Shown: positions 1 through 7,780, counted from the first letter of the stretch. The stretch is 64,000 bases of DNA from Accumulibacter sp964420975 (GCA_964420975.1 CAYQVH010000003.1:1-64000), one strand, 5' to 3'. Program-made: numbers and translations. Notes: a model not told the origin generated them from the letters alone.

Positions 1-395
1 AGTAGTAAATCGGTGTTCGAAGGAAAAGTGTGTCAGTTTTAAATCGGCGTTGACACATGCGGCCTCCCGTCCATTGACACTCAAGGCCGGAAGGTGGCGG
101 GTGCCGGAACTGAATAGGCCTGAAGGCGACAAGTCGCCAACGGCCTGTTGAGCGTGCGCTCTCTTCGGAAGCAATCCGGGGGGCGAGTCAGTCCGGCGGG
201 TCACGTTAGAGGCTGCGTCGAGCCACAATAAACCATCACGACCTCTACCCACCGTCTTCCACTCCGAAGTCTCTTTCCTCTTCAGAGGTGGTGCCAATAA
301 CCATGATGTAAGGTTGAGCGGTCTTTCGAGCGCTTATCAACAGGAAGAAGGGCACGACCAGATAGGCCACACGAAATGACTCGTACGGGACATTG
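1..395. other. non-coding left edge with possible insertion-sequence end
   Basis: I see no convincing gene here. The first 60 bases hold two near-identical copies of AAATCGGyGTT (about 7-17 and 41-51). TGTCA (about 32) and TGACA (about 51) form short inverted arms around the second copy. Repeated short motifs of this kind are typical of the ends of IS21-family elements, so this may be the edge of an element lying outside the window. The remaining 300 bases lead up to the stop codon of the response regulator. They show no clear terminator, RNA gene or promoter. The IS assignment is an inference from motif style only. Confidence 0.3.
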
Positions 396-1796
396 CTATT
401 CAGGTTTCCGCACGACCGCTTGAACGGGGGCCGTACGGAACATCGCCGGCGTCAATTCGTACTTCTGCAACAGACGGTAGAACTCGGTTCGGTTGCGGTC
501 GGCGATTCGTGCGGCATCAGCAACGTTGCCGTCGGTCATCTTCAGTAACTGCACGAGGTAGTTGCGTTCGAAACGCTGTTTTGCTTCGACGTAGGAAAGT
601 GCTTCCATCGCCGGCACGCGTAGTGCGCGCTGGATCAACGGCAACGGAATCATCGGCGTTGTCGCCAGCGCACACGACTGCTCGACGACGTTGTAGAGCT
701 GGCGCACGTTGCCCGGCCAACTGGCGCCGACGAGCGCCGCCAATGCCTCCGGAGCGAAGCCGACGATCGCCTTGCCGTATTTCTTGGCCAATTGACGGAC
801 AAAGTGGGTGGCGAGGAGCGGGACGTCCTCGCGCCTCTCTTCGAGACGCGGCAGGGTCAGGGTGACGACGTCCAGACGATAGTACAGATCCTCGCGAAAC
901 AGACCCTCGGCGCGAGCCGCTTCGAGGTCACGATGCGTTGCCGAGAGGACGCGGACATCGACCGGGTCGGCACGTGTCGCTCCGAGCGGGCGTACGGCGC
1001 GTTCCTGCAGGACGCGCAGCAGTTTGACCTGTAGCGCCGGCGGCATGTCACCAATTTCGTCGAGGAAGAGGGTGCCGCTGTTGGCCGCCTGAAAAAGGCC
1101 GTTATGGGCAGTTGTCGCGCCCGTAAACGCGCCACGGACGTGGCCAAAAAGCTCCGATTCCAACAGCTGCTCGGGGATGGCGCCGCAGTTGATGGCGACG
1201 AAAGGCGCTTTTGCGCGCGGGCTGGCGCGATGGATTGCGCGCGCCAGAACTTCCTTGCCGGTACCGCTTTCGCCGCGGATCAGGACGCTGGCGTCGGACG
1301 CGGCGACGAGACGGGCCTCCTCGAGCAACTCGGCCATCCGGCTGCTGCGGGAGACGATGCCTGCGCGCCACGATTCATCGTGTCCGAGCTTGCCGGCCGC
1401 TTCGACGGCTGACAGCTGCAACGCCTGCTCGATTTTTTCCAGCAGGACTTTGCTGTCGAAGGGCTTGGTGAGGTAGCCGAAGACTCCGCGCGACATGGCT
1501 TGCACGGCGTCGGGGATCGTTCCATGGGCGGTGAGCAGAATCACCGGCAGCGTAGGGCGCGTTGTCCGTATTTCGTCGAAGAAGGCCAAGCCATCTCGGC
1601 CAGGCAAGCGAATGTCGCTGATTACCAGCTGGGGCGGCTCGACCGCAATTCGTGCCAGGCCTTCCTCTGCCGAGGTCGCCGTCGATACGCGAAAGCCTCT
1701 CGCGTGCAGGCGAATCGATAGCAGGCGGAGCAGATCCTGGTCGTCGTCGACCACCAGGAGACGGGCGGCCTGCGTCGTGGCAAGGGGTGCGTTCAT
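396..1796 (-). CDS. glrR: sigma54-dependent response regulator, GlrR/QseF type
   Basis: Two-component response regulator that activates sigma54 RNA polymerase. The receiver domain spans residues 10-125, with acidic residues near 17-19, phospho-acceptor Asp61 in SDIRLPG and Lys111. An AAA+ domain (about 145-385) follows, with Walker A GESGTGKE (175-182) and the sigma54-contact loop GAFTGA (222-227). A short Fis-like helix-turn-helix lies at the C terminus (about 405-450). At 466 residues it has normal family length. The ATG overlaps the stop of the upstream lipoprotein gene as ATGA, so it is translationally coupled. The operon order kinase-lipoprotein-regulator is that of GlrK-QseG-GlrR in enterobacteria. 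Likely targets are the TGTC-N10-GACA sites upstream of the divergent bactofilin gene. Confidence 0.9.
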   Translation of the reverse strand: MNAPLATTQAARLLVVDDDQDLLRLLSIRLHARGFRVSTATSAEEGLARIAVEPPQLVISDIRLPGRDGLAFFDEIRTTRPTLPVILLTAHGTIPDAVQAMSRGVFGYLTKPFDSKVLLEKIEQALQLSAVEAAGKLGHDESWRAGIVSRSSRMAELLEEARLVAASDASVLIRGESGTGKEVLARAIHRASPRAKAPFVAINCGAIPEQLLESELFGHVRGAFTGATTAHNGLFQAANSGTLFLDEIGDMPPALQVKLLRVLQERAVRPLGATRADPVDVRVLSATHRDLEAARAEGLFREDLYYRLDVVTLTLPRLEERREDVPLLATHFVRQLAKKYGKAIVGFAPEALAALVGASWPGNVRQLYNVVEQSCALATTPMIPLPLIQRALRVPAMEALSYVEAKQRFERNYLVQLLKMTDGNVADAARIADRNRTEFYRLLQKYELTPAMFRTAPVQAVVRKPE

Positions 1797-2362
1797 CTCG
1801 GGCCTCTCGGCAGATGCTTGTCGGCATTGGGCCGTACGGGCAGGGCACGCTCGATGTCGGTCAGAGCGTCAAGCTTCTCCTGCAGCTCGTTACTGCGGCG
1901 CTGACCGTCTCGCCACTGCTGTTGCAGCTTCTCGTTGAGCGTTTCCAGGCGAAGCCTTTCCTGGTACTGCGCCGCCAATACTCTTGCCAGCGGTTGCACG
2001 CTGAGAGCGACCGGGTCCTTGGCCCGGACGACGACGTCGAGCAGAGTGACGGCACGACCGAGGTCGAGCGGTACTCGCGGTTGTCCGAGCACCATCGCCA
2101 GCCGCAACTGGACGATCGGCGTTTGTGGCAGAGCGAGCAGTGCGCTGCGTTCGCGCTGCAGTTCGGCGACCGACCACTGCGAAAGCCGTTGGTGGTAGCC
2201 GAGTAAGGGGAGGACGGTCGTCTCATCGATCTGGGCGACGCTCGGAGCGGGTGTCACGACTTCGGACTCACTTGCCGGAGGCGTTGCGCAGGCGGTGAAG
2301 ATCGTGGCGAACAGTACGAGCACTGGGCGGCAGCGCCGGGGGAAGAGTCGGCCGCTAGTCAC
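1793..2362 (-). CDS. QseG-like lipoprotein of the GlrK/GlrR system
   Basis: About 189 residues with an N-terminal hydrophobic segment ending in a lipobox-like IFTAC, so probably an acylated lipoprotein. The rest is helical and charged, with a coiled-coil-like stretch near residues 130-170. I chose the GTG at 2362 because it overlaps the kinase stop as GTGACTAG; the reading frame extends further upstream but only inside the kinase gene. Its end overlaps the regulator start as ATGA. By position and architecture it matches QseG, the outer-membrane lipoprotein that in enterobacteria contacts the sensor kinase QseE/GlrK and controls its activity. Sequence similarity to QseG was not tested, so the assignment rests on synteny and the lipobox. 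Confidence 0.7.
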   Translation of the reverse strand: MTSGRLFPRRCRPVLVLFATIFTACATPPASESEVVTPAPSVAQIDETTVLPLLGYHQRLSQWSVAELQRERSALLALPQTPIVQLRLAMVLGQPRVPLDLGRAVTLLDVVVRAKDPVALSVQPLARVLAAQYQERLRLETLNEKLQQQWRDGQRRSNELQEKLDALTDIERALPVRPNADKHLPRGPR

Positions 2363-3764
2363 ACGGTACCTCGATACGAAAATGCGCCCCTTCATTGGCG
2401 ACGACTCCGGGGACCAAGCATACCCGGCCGCCCATGGCTTGAACCAGCTCGCGCACGATCGACAGTCCGACGCCGCTACCCCGGCGTGGCGTCGGCGATG
2501 GGCGGCGCCCCTGGACGAAAGGCTCAAAGATGCGCTCGGCGTCATCGTCCGCAATGCCAGGTCCCTGGTCGATACACGAGATGCGAACACGGTTACCCAC
2601 GGTGCCGGCTTCGAGTCGGATGACGCTGTTGTCGGGGCTGAAATCGATCGCATTGGACAGCAGATTGTCGACCGCCACCAATAGTTTTTCTTCATCGAGC
2701 AAGCGCGTTACCGCTGGTGCTTCGTGAAGGATGGTCAGCTGTCGTGCCTGAATTTGCAGTTCCCGCGCGCAAACCGCGTCGGCCAGCAGCTTGCGCAAGG
2801 CGAGTGGCCGCCGTGACGAGCGACGCGCCTGGGCAGCCGCGGCGTTCAGGCGCAACAGGCCTTCGATCTGCTCCTGCAATGCCATGACGTTATGCTGGAG
2901 TATGTCCACCACTTCCTGTTGGCCGTCGGCCAGCGGTCCGGGCACCTGCTCCTGGAGCAGTGCGATACCCTCGCGCAAGGCCGTCAGCGGCGTCTTCAGT
3001 TCGTGCGAGACGTGGCGCAGCGTTCTTTCGCGCTCGTTCTCGACGTCGTCCAGCCGATGTCGCAGCCAGTCAAGCTGCCGGCCGACGCGCTGCAAGTCGG
3101 CGGGGCCGCTGACTTTGACCGGGTCGGCCAGGCGGCCTGCACCGAGCTGCTCGATGCCGCGGGTCAGGCTGTCGATCGGTCGCGACAGCCACCAGCTAAG
3201 CACCCACGCCATCGACAGCGCGATCGCGACGACGGCGACCGCGAGCGTCGTCAACTGCCGGCGACCATCGTTCATCCGTTCGTGCAGAAGCAGATTCTGC
3301 TGTTCAATCCAGCGCCTGCCGTCGTGGCCGAGTTCGCTGTTGATCTCGGCGAGGCGTCGAAGGAGCGGGCGTAGTTCAGTGATCGGCGATGACTGGTGTA
3401 CGCCATCGGACAGCGCTTCGATCGCCAGACGCCAGTCAGCGGCCAGGTGTCCTAGCGCGCCCTCCGGGAGCAATTCGAGGCGACGAACGGCGCTCAAGGC
3501 GTGCGCGACATTCTCGTCCAGGCGCCCGAGCAAGGCGGGGTCGCCGAGGACGGCGAACTGACGGACGCCGCGTTCGATGTCAATGCTGCGATCGCCGAGT
3601 TCCTGAATCGACGCGCTGAGCTGCAGGGCCTGCTGGCTGGTTCGTCGGCCATGATCGACGAACTGTTCAACAATCATCCAGCCGCTGATCGCCGCCCAGA
3701 CGAGCAAGGACGCCAGCAGCAGAAAGGCCGCTAGCAGGCTTTGGCGGAAAGATAGTCGGAACAT
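2355..3764 (-). CDS. glrK: sensor histidine kinase, GlrK/QseE type
   Basis: Membrane sensor kinase of 469 residues. It has two transmembrane helices (about 10-33 and 171-193) around a helical periplasmic domain and a HAMP linker (about 193-245). The phosphorylation box HVSHELKTPL carries His254. The catalytic domain shows an N-box (DNLLSNAIDFS), a G1 box (DQGPGIADDD) and a G2 box (GSGVGLSIV). The start at 3764 (MFRLSFRQ) precedes the first membrane helix; the frame runs upstream to 3950 but that part looks non-coding. It is the first gene of an overlapping operon with the lipoprotein and sigma54 activator. Its H-box and gene order favour GlrK/QseE over other kinases. Confidence 0.88.
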   Translation of the reverse strand: MFRLSFRQSLLAAFLLLASLLVWAAISGWMIVEQFVDHGRRTSQQALQLSASIQELGDRSIDIERGVRQFAVLGDPALLGRLDENVAHALSAVRRLELLPEGALGHLAADWRLAIEALSDGVHQSSPITELRPLLRRLAEINSELGHDGRRWIEQQNLLLHERMNDGRRQLTTLAVAVVAIALSMAWVLSWWLSRPIDSLTRGIEQLGAGRLADPVKVSGPADLQRVGRQLDWLRHRLDDVENERERTLRHVSHELKTPLTALREGIALLQEQVPGPLADGQQEVVDILQHNVMALQEQIEGLLRLNAAAAQARRSSRRPLALRKLLADAVCARELQIQARQLTILHEAPAVTRLLDEEKLLVAVDNLLSNAIDFSPDNSVIRLEAGTVGNRVRISCIDQGPGIADDDAERIFEPFVQGRRPSPTPRRGSGVGLSIVRELVQAMGGRVCLVPGVVANEGAHFRIEVPCD

Positions 3765-4027
3765 CGGGGCGGGTCTTCTCCGGGCAACGACGCGGCACAG
3801 CGCCGCTGCTCCAAGAAGGGCAAAAGGCGGGCCAGGTCTGTGTCGTACGCCGCCATCCTTCCTCCTTGCTGCACGGGGTACGAAGTGGCCCTTGGGCGGC
3901 GGGAAACGAGGCGACAGTGTAGAGCGCCGCGACTTTTCGGTGTGCATCACGTGCGTTGGTGCTTTGGCAAACTCTGGGCGAGCAAGACGGAATCAAACTT
4001 CCGCGCGTGGGCTACGGTTCTCGCGGC

Positions 4028-4073
4028 GCAGGCGCTTGACGTGTCGCTTATTGACGACACGTCAAGCGCCTGC
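4028..4073. repeat. perfect 19-base inverted repeat, 8-base spacer
   Basis: The arm at 4028-4046 is the exact reverse complement of the arm at 4055-4073, with an 8-base spacer. No T-run follows on either strand, so it does not look like a Rho-independent terminator. The core of the palindrome contains the first TGTC-N10-GACA activator site, and the dyad extends well past the conserved half-sites. It may be an extended regulator-binding palindrome or may also form a hairpin. Confidence 0.85.
4042..4059 (+). promoter_or_regulatory. putative GlrR upstream activator site 1
   Basis: TGTCGCTTATTGACGACA matches exactly the TGTC-N10-GACA pattern described for GlrR (YfhA/QseF) upstream of glmY in enterobacteria. 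It lies about 176 bases before the predicted sigma54 transcription start. A GlrR-type regulator is encoded about 2.2 kb away. The match and position are seen directly; binding is inferred. Confidence 0.65.
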
Positions 4074-4107
4074 CGTACCGAAGAAAGCGGGGAAATCCCA
4101 TTTGTAG

Positions 4108-4125
4108 TGTCGGGTGTACCCGACA
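4108..4125 (+). promoter_or_regulatory. putative GlrR upstream activator site 2
   Basis: TGTCGGGTGTACCCGACA is a second exact TGTC-N10-GACA match and is itself almost fully palindromic. Its centre is 66 bases from that of site 1, roughly six helical turns, and about 110 bases before the predicted sigma54 start. Paired sites at this distance are typical of enhancer-like elements for sigma54 activators. Confidence 0.65.
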
Positions 4126-4200
4126 ACGCAGCGCTCCGGGTAGTTCTCCACGAGTCGAGAAGTTGAGGACAATGCATTGTTTTTGTGATGAAAAGATCTC

Positions 4201-4216
4201 TGGCACGAATTTCGCT
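4201..4216 (+). promoter_or_regulatory. sigma54 (-24/-12) promoter for the bactofilin operon
   Basis: TGGCACGAATTTCGCT fits the consensus TGGCACG-N4-TTGCW with one mismatch (TC for TT in the -12 element). The invariant GG (4202-4203) and GC (4214-4215) have the required spacing. Transcription would start near 4226, leaving a leader of about 60 bases before the ATG at 4286. Confidence 0.6.
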
Positions 4217-4237
4217 GAACAGCCTGGCAGACCCCTT

Positions 4238-4270
4238 CAGCGACCATCCAGCGACCATCCAGCGACCAAT
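4238..4270 (+). repeat. 11-base tandem repeat, three copies, in bactofilin leader
   Basis: CAGCGACCATC occurs at 4238-4248 and 4249-4259, followed by a nearly identical third copy CAGCGACCAAT at 4260-4270. The array ends directly before the ribosome-binding site AAGGAGA (4271-4277), so a change in copy number would alter the leader but not the reading frame. Confidence 0.85.
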
Positions 4271-4285
4271 AAGGAGAAAGCCGTG

Positions 4286-4933
4286 ATGTTTACGAAAAAC
4301 AACGTCTTCAACCGTAGCGAGCCCCCGAGTCGACGTGAGCCGGCAGGTGGCGCAGCCTCGTCGTACCCGGTGTCGAGTGGCAGTCCGCCCGTCAACCCGC
4401 CTCGGGAAGCGGCCGCCAGTGTCACGCCGCCGCCGGCGGTTCCAGCCAGCGACGCGTCGTTGGCTGCTTCACCGCAGTCGCTACGCGTGCACTCGCCGCC
4501 CGCGGCGAAGTCGATTGCGGCGCGCGAGTCGTTGATCGGCGACAAGGCAAACGGCGCCCGGCTGCACGTCGGTCCGGACGTCAAGCTGAAGGGCGCCGAG
4601 ATTCTCGACTGCGATATTCTCGTCGTCGAAGGACGAGTCGAAGCGACGATGGACAGCCGTGTCGTTCGCATTGCCGAAAGCGGCTCGTTTGTCGGCAAGG
4701 TCAGTATCGATATTGCCGAAATCCATGGCAGTTTCGAAGGCGAGCTGACCGCGCGCAGCCAGCTGATCATCCATTCGACTGGTCGCGTCAGTGGCAAGAT
4801 TCGCTATGGCAAGCTGGTCGTCGACGAGGGAGGCGAGATCTGCGGCGAAGTCACGGCTCTTGCCGAAGCGGCTGCATCGAGAGCTCGACCGGTTCTTGAG
4901 ACGCTCGTCGCGGTCAGCGCGGTTGCTGGCTGA
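4286..4933 (+). CDS. bactofilin family cytoskeletal protein
   Basis: The 215-residue protein has a low-complexity Pro/Ser/Ala-rich N-terminal tail (about 1-80). A bactofilin (DUF583) domain of short regularly spaced beta-turns (about 85-190) follows, with Gly/Ile/Val periodicity as in AEIHGSFEGELTA and STGRVSGKIRYGKLVVDEGG. Bactofilins polymerise without nucleotide into membrane-associated filaments that scaffold cell-shape, stalk, polysaccharide or motility machinery. The ATG at 4286 follows a good site AAGGAGA; an in-frame earlier start at 4163 lies inside the regulatory region and is rejected. It is preceded by a sigma54-type promoter and two GlrR-like sites, and followed by the FeeM-like gene. 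Confidence 0.85.
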   Translation: MFTKNNVFNRSEPPSRREPAGGAASSYPVSSGSPPVNPPREAAASVTPPPAVPASDASLAASPQSLRVHSPPAAKSIAARESLIGDKANGARLHVGPDVKLKGAEILDCDILVVEGRVEATMDSRVVRIAESGSFVGKVSIDIAEIHGSFEGELTARSQLIIHSTGRVSGKIRYGKLVVDEGGEICGEVTALAEAAASRARPVLETLVAVSAVAG

Positions 4934-4955
4934 CGATTCCGGCGGAGGAGCCGTA

Positions 4956-5630
4956 TTGCTGCCCCAATCGAGGTTTGGCGAAGCCTGTCGGCCGGTAACA
5001 GGCGGCGCTCCCCGGAACGGTCTACCGGCGCGGCAGCAGCAAAGGCTGCTGCCGCAGTGGCGGGAAGTTGAAGGGCTCGCGGCTGCCGATGGCTACTCGA
5101 TAGCGTTGGCGAGTACCGCATTTCAACTCGGCATGGCCAGCATGCTGGTGCGCGAGATGTATGCCTGGCGCGGTTACCGCAGCGATGGCAGATCGCCTTC
5201 GGCGGATGACCCCAATCGGTTGACGCTCGCCGCGTGGCACGCCGAGCGTATCGTGGCGACACTCACCCTGGGTCGCGACTCGGCAGCCGGGTTGCTCGCC
5301 GATGCGCTGTACGCTGAAGAGTTGGCGCGGCTGCGACGCCCAGGGCGCATCGTTTGTGAGTTGTCGCGCCTAGCCGTCGATCCCCGATTCAGTTCGCGAG
5401 AGCTATTGCATCGCTTGGTCGGCGCGGCGCACCGAATCGTGCGGACAAACTTTTCCGCCAGCGACGTCGTGATCGAAGTGAATCCGCGGCACGTCCGTTA
5501 CTACCAGCGCTCGTTTGGCTTTCGTCAACTCGGCAGCGTGCGACGATGTCCGCGGGTTGACGCGCCTGCCGTCCTCCTGCATCGGACTCTGGAGGATTTC
5601 GTAATGGCTTCGCGTCGTCGGTGTCAGTAG
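4956..5630 (+). CDS. FeeM-like N-acyltransferase (GNAT fold)
   Basis: The protein has about 224 residues. The C-terminal half carries features of FeeM/N-acyl amino acid synthase-like GNAT proteins: CELSRLAVDPRF, then a helix, then VIEVNPRHVRYYQRSFGF. Relatives transfer acyl chains from acyl-carrier protein or act in exosortase/PEP-CTERM polysaccharide loci; the substrate here is unknown. The frame has no convincing ATG after the bactofilin stop. I chose TTG at 4956, six bases behind a strong GGAGGAG (4944-4950), only 22 bases after the bactofilin stop, so the two genes are probably cotranscribed. The frame stays open upstream through the bactofilin gene, but that part is an overlap shadow. 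The start codon is the uncertain point. Confidence 0.65.
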   Translation: MLPQSRFGEACRPVTGGAPRNGLPARQQQRLLPQWREVEGLAAADGYSIALASTAFQLGMASMLVREMYAWRGYRSDGRSPSADDPNRLTLAAWHAERIVATLTLGRDSAAGLLADALYAEELARLRRPGRIVCELSRLAVDPRFSSRELLHRLVGAAHRIVRTNFSASDVVIEVNPRHVRYYQRSFGFRQLGSVRRCPRVDAPAVLLHRTLEDFVMASRRRCQ

Positions 5631-5651
5631 GCCGTCCATTGCTCCCGCTGT

Positions 5652-6023
5652 TCACCACGAAAAGCGCTGGAAGAACCATTTCGAGTCCCAGTCACAGAGT
5701 TTCTTGCCGACCGGGTAGAGCGGCTCGCCGGCGAGAACCCGAGAAGGAGCCGACCACTGGTCGCCGGTTCGCGCCGAGTATTCTCGCGTTTCGCAGTTGA
5801 GCGTGCTCTCGGTTCCCGGATCGTTGGGGTTGTCGGAGGCATAGAGCTTGAAGCTGGCGACGTCGCTTTTTACCTTGACCGCCGCTTCATCGATGAAATA
5901 GGGCGATCCCTCGAGCTTCGTCCGCGTTCCCGGAGCGTTTTCGGCACTTTCACCGAGAGTCGATAAGCACACGACGAAGCTGAATAACGAGAGTTTCACA
6001 AGCGGATGGCGCGTCATGGACAT
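5652..6023 (-). CDS. small secreted protein, surface-adhesin-E-like
   Basis: The 123-residue protein has a signal peptide (MSMTRHPLVKLSLFSFVVCL, cleavage likely after GESA). A compact mature domain of about 95 residues contains a Cys pair (LNCETREYS and KKLCDWDS). The pattern of Tyr-Ile-Asp, then Cys-x-x-Arg-x-Tyr and a Trp-rich end recalls the surface-adhesin protein E family of small exported proteins. This is a weak pattern match, not a demonstrated homology. I took the ATG at 6023, preceded by AGCAGG; a second ATG lies two codons later. It converges on the acyltransferase gene. Confidence 0.55.
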   Translation of the reverse strand: MSMTRHPLVKLSLFSFVVCLSTLGESAENAPGTRTKLEGSPYFIDEAAVKVKSDVASFKLYASDNPNDPGTESTLNCETREYSARTGDQWSAPSRVLAGEPLYPVGKKLCDWDSKWFFQRFSW

Positions 6024-6166
6024 GTCAATAACCTGCTGACGAGAAGAAGAAGCATGATCACGGGGCAGCAAGCGGCACGCGCTCGCTGGGCGAGTATAGA
6101 GGGCGATTTTGAGTCGGGTCAATCGTCGCTGACAGGAATCGACGCCTATGCGACCGATGGCGCGAT

Positions 6167-7609
6167 TCAGATGCTGCGATAGAGCGCTTCGTAGCGAACC
6201 GCGGCGTCGTTCCAGGAAAAATCCTGTTCCATTCCTCGTCGCTGGATCTGCAGCCAAGTATCCGGGTGGCGGTAGACCTTGAGTGCGTCGTCGATACGAT
6301 GGGCAAGGGCTCGACTGCCCGCATCATCAAAGACAAAGCCGTTGCAGGTTCGCGCCTTGAGGTTTTCGGGTGTGGCGTCGACGACGGTGTCGGCCAGGCC
6401 GCCAACCCGACGGACGAGCGGCACCGTGCCGTAGCGCAAGGCGTAGAGTTGGGTGAGCCCACAGGGCTCGAAACGCGAAGGTACGAGCAGGATGTCGGCA
6501 CCGGCGATGACGCGATGCGCCAAGGCGTCGTCGTAGCCGAGATAGACCGATACGCCGTCCGGATGCGCTGCCGCCGCTGCCCGGAAAGCCGCTTCGATGT
6601 CACTTTCCCCGTTGCCGACAACAACCAGCTGCCCGCCGCCGGCGAGCAAAGCGGGGAGCGCGCCGAGCACGAGATCCATACCTTTCTGGGAAGTCAGCCG
6701 GCTGACGACGGCAAATAGTGGCGCCTTCGCGTGGTGTGCGAAGCCAAGGTCCGCCTTCAGCTTGCGCTTGCACTCCGCCTTGCCGCGCAAGTTGGTGGCG
6801 TCGTAATGCGCCGGCAACGCGGCGTCGTGGCTGGGGTCCCAGACTGCGTAGTCGACGCCGTTCAGAATGCCGGAAAGATCGGCTCCTCGGTCGCGGAGCA
6901 ATCCTTCGAGACCCCATCCAAATTCCGGCGTGCAAATCTCGCGGGCGTAGGTTGGGCTGACCGTATTGATGCGCTTTGAATGGACCAGCGCTGCTTTCAT
7001 GAACGATAACTGACCATGAAACTCGAGCGCAGTCTGGTCGGCGCCGGAAATCAGCAGTCCGAGGTCGCCGTGATGGTCGAGCGGAAACAGGCCGCGGAAA
7101 GCCAGATTGTGAATCGTAAACACCGTCGCCGTGCGTAGCGCCGGGTTCTGCGCGATATACGCCGGCGCCAGTCCGGCATGCCAGTCGTGCGCGTGGACGA
7201 CGTCCGGTTGCCAGTTACGATCGAGCTCGCCAGACGCAAGGTGAGCAGCGATCCATCCCAGCAGCGCGAAGCGACGATGATTATCGCGCCAGTCGTGTCC
7301 ATCTGGGCCCAGGTACGGGTTGCCATCACGTCGGTAGAGGAAAGGCGCGTCGATGAGGTAGGCGAGAACACCACTGTCAGGCAGACGTCCCAGCCGCAAG
7401 GTGATGAGTGCCGAGCCGAACGCGGGACCGAGACGGATGACGCGCTTCTGCTCGCCAACTCCGTTGAGAATCGCCGGTAGTCCCGGGAGGAGAACGCGAG
7501 TATCGAGTCCACGCGCAATGAGCGCTGGTGGGAGTGCCGCGACGACATCGGCGAGGCCGCCAGTCTTAACCAGAGGATAAATTTCTACGGCGACATGCAG
7601 GACACGCAA
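6167..7609 (-). CDS. glgA: glycogen synthase (ADP-glucose)
   Basis: GT5 glycosyltransferase of 480 residues that elongates alpha-1,4-glucan from ADP-glucose. The N-terminal KTGGLADV motif (ADP-glucose-binding Lys15) and the C-terminal SRFEPCGLTQLYALRYGTVPLVRRVGGL block are diagnostic. The start is TTG at 7609 (MRVLHVAVEIYP), supported by GGAAGGG about 9 bases upstream; no ATG gives the conserved N terminus. It is the last gene of a leftward run pgi-pgm-glgC-glgA. A 143-base repeat element lies between its ribosome-binding site and the glgC stop. Confidence 0.95.
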   Translation of the reverse strand: MRVLHVAVEIYPLVKTGGLADVVAALPPALIARGLDTRVLLPGLPAILNGVGEQKRVIRLGPAFGSALITLRLGRLPDSGVLAYLIDAPFLYRRDGNPYLGPDGHDWRDNHRRFALLGWIAAHLASGELDRNWQPDVVHAHDWHAGLAPAYIAQNPALRTATVFTIHNLAFRGLFPLDHHGDLGLLISGADQTALEFHGQLSFMKAALVHSKRINTVSPTYAREICTPEFGWGLEGLLRDRGADLSGILNGVDYAVWDPSHDAALPAHYDATNLRGKAECKRKLKADLGFAHHAKAPLFAVVSRLTSQKGMDLVLGALPALLAGGGQLVVVGNGESDIEAAFRAAAAAHPDGVSVYLGYDDALAHRVIAGADILLVPSRFEPCGLTQLYALRYGTVPLVRRVGGLADTVVDATPENLKARTCNGFVFDDAGSRALAHRIDDALKVYRHPDTWLQIQRRGMEQDFSWNDAAVRYEALYRSI

Positions 7610-7637
7610 GTGATCGTTTCCCTTCCTTGTTTGCTCA

Positions 7638-7780
7638 GAGCTTGTGAATTAATCTACTGCGCGGTCGATCTGCGGCCTTGCTCACTCGCTCACTCCTCGC
7701 CTATCTCTCTGATATGTCTCGTCGTTCGCTCGCTCGCGCCTTGCACCTCGGCCTGCTCGCGACGATTTCTTCACAAGCTC
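7638..7780. mobile_element. MITE-like element with 11-base terminal inverted repeats
   Basis: GAGCTTGTGAA (7638-7648) is the exact reverse complement of TTCACAAGCTC (7770-7780). Both ends are flanked by TCA (7635-7637 and 7781-7783), fitting a 3-base target duplication. The 143-base interior has no gene and is rich in CGCTC/GCTCG-like runs. The right TCA is the complement of the glgC TGA stop codon. I read this as a non-autonomous miniature inverted-repeat element inserted between glgC and glgA. The transposase family and other copies are unknown, as none was found in this window. It could add transcript structure ahead of glgA. Confidence 0.6.

Larger units (their letters stand above)
3765..4285. 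other. divergent regulatory region between glrK and bactofilin gene
   Basis: This 521-base gap separates glrK (leftward) from the bactofilin gene (rightward). It carries a perfect 19-base inverted repeat (4028-4073), two TGTC-N10-GACA sites (4042-4059 and 4108-4125), a 12-base palindrome ACAATGCATTGT (4169-4180), a sigma54-type promoter (4201-4216) and an 11-base triplicated repeat (4238-4270). These are listed separately. Two overlapping reading frames of about 100 codons on opposite strands exist here, but they lack family resemblance and I treat them as chance. Confidence 0.7.

Noticed and set aside
4028..4073. The perfect inverted repeat as a Rho-independent terminator of glrK or the bactofilin gene
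   Set aside because: Both flanking genes are transcribed away from it and there is no T-run, so regulation is the better reading.
3840..4258. Overlapping opposite-strand frames of about 100 codons in the glrK-bactofilin gap
   Set aside because: They have no start signals or family similarity, and they span the inverted repeat and regulatory sites.
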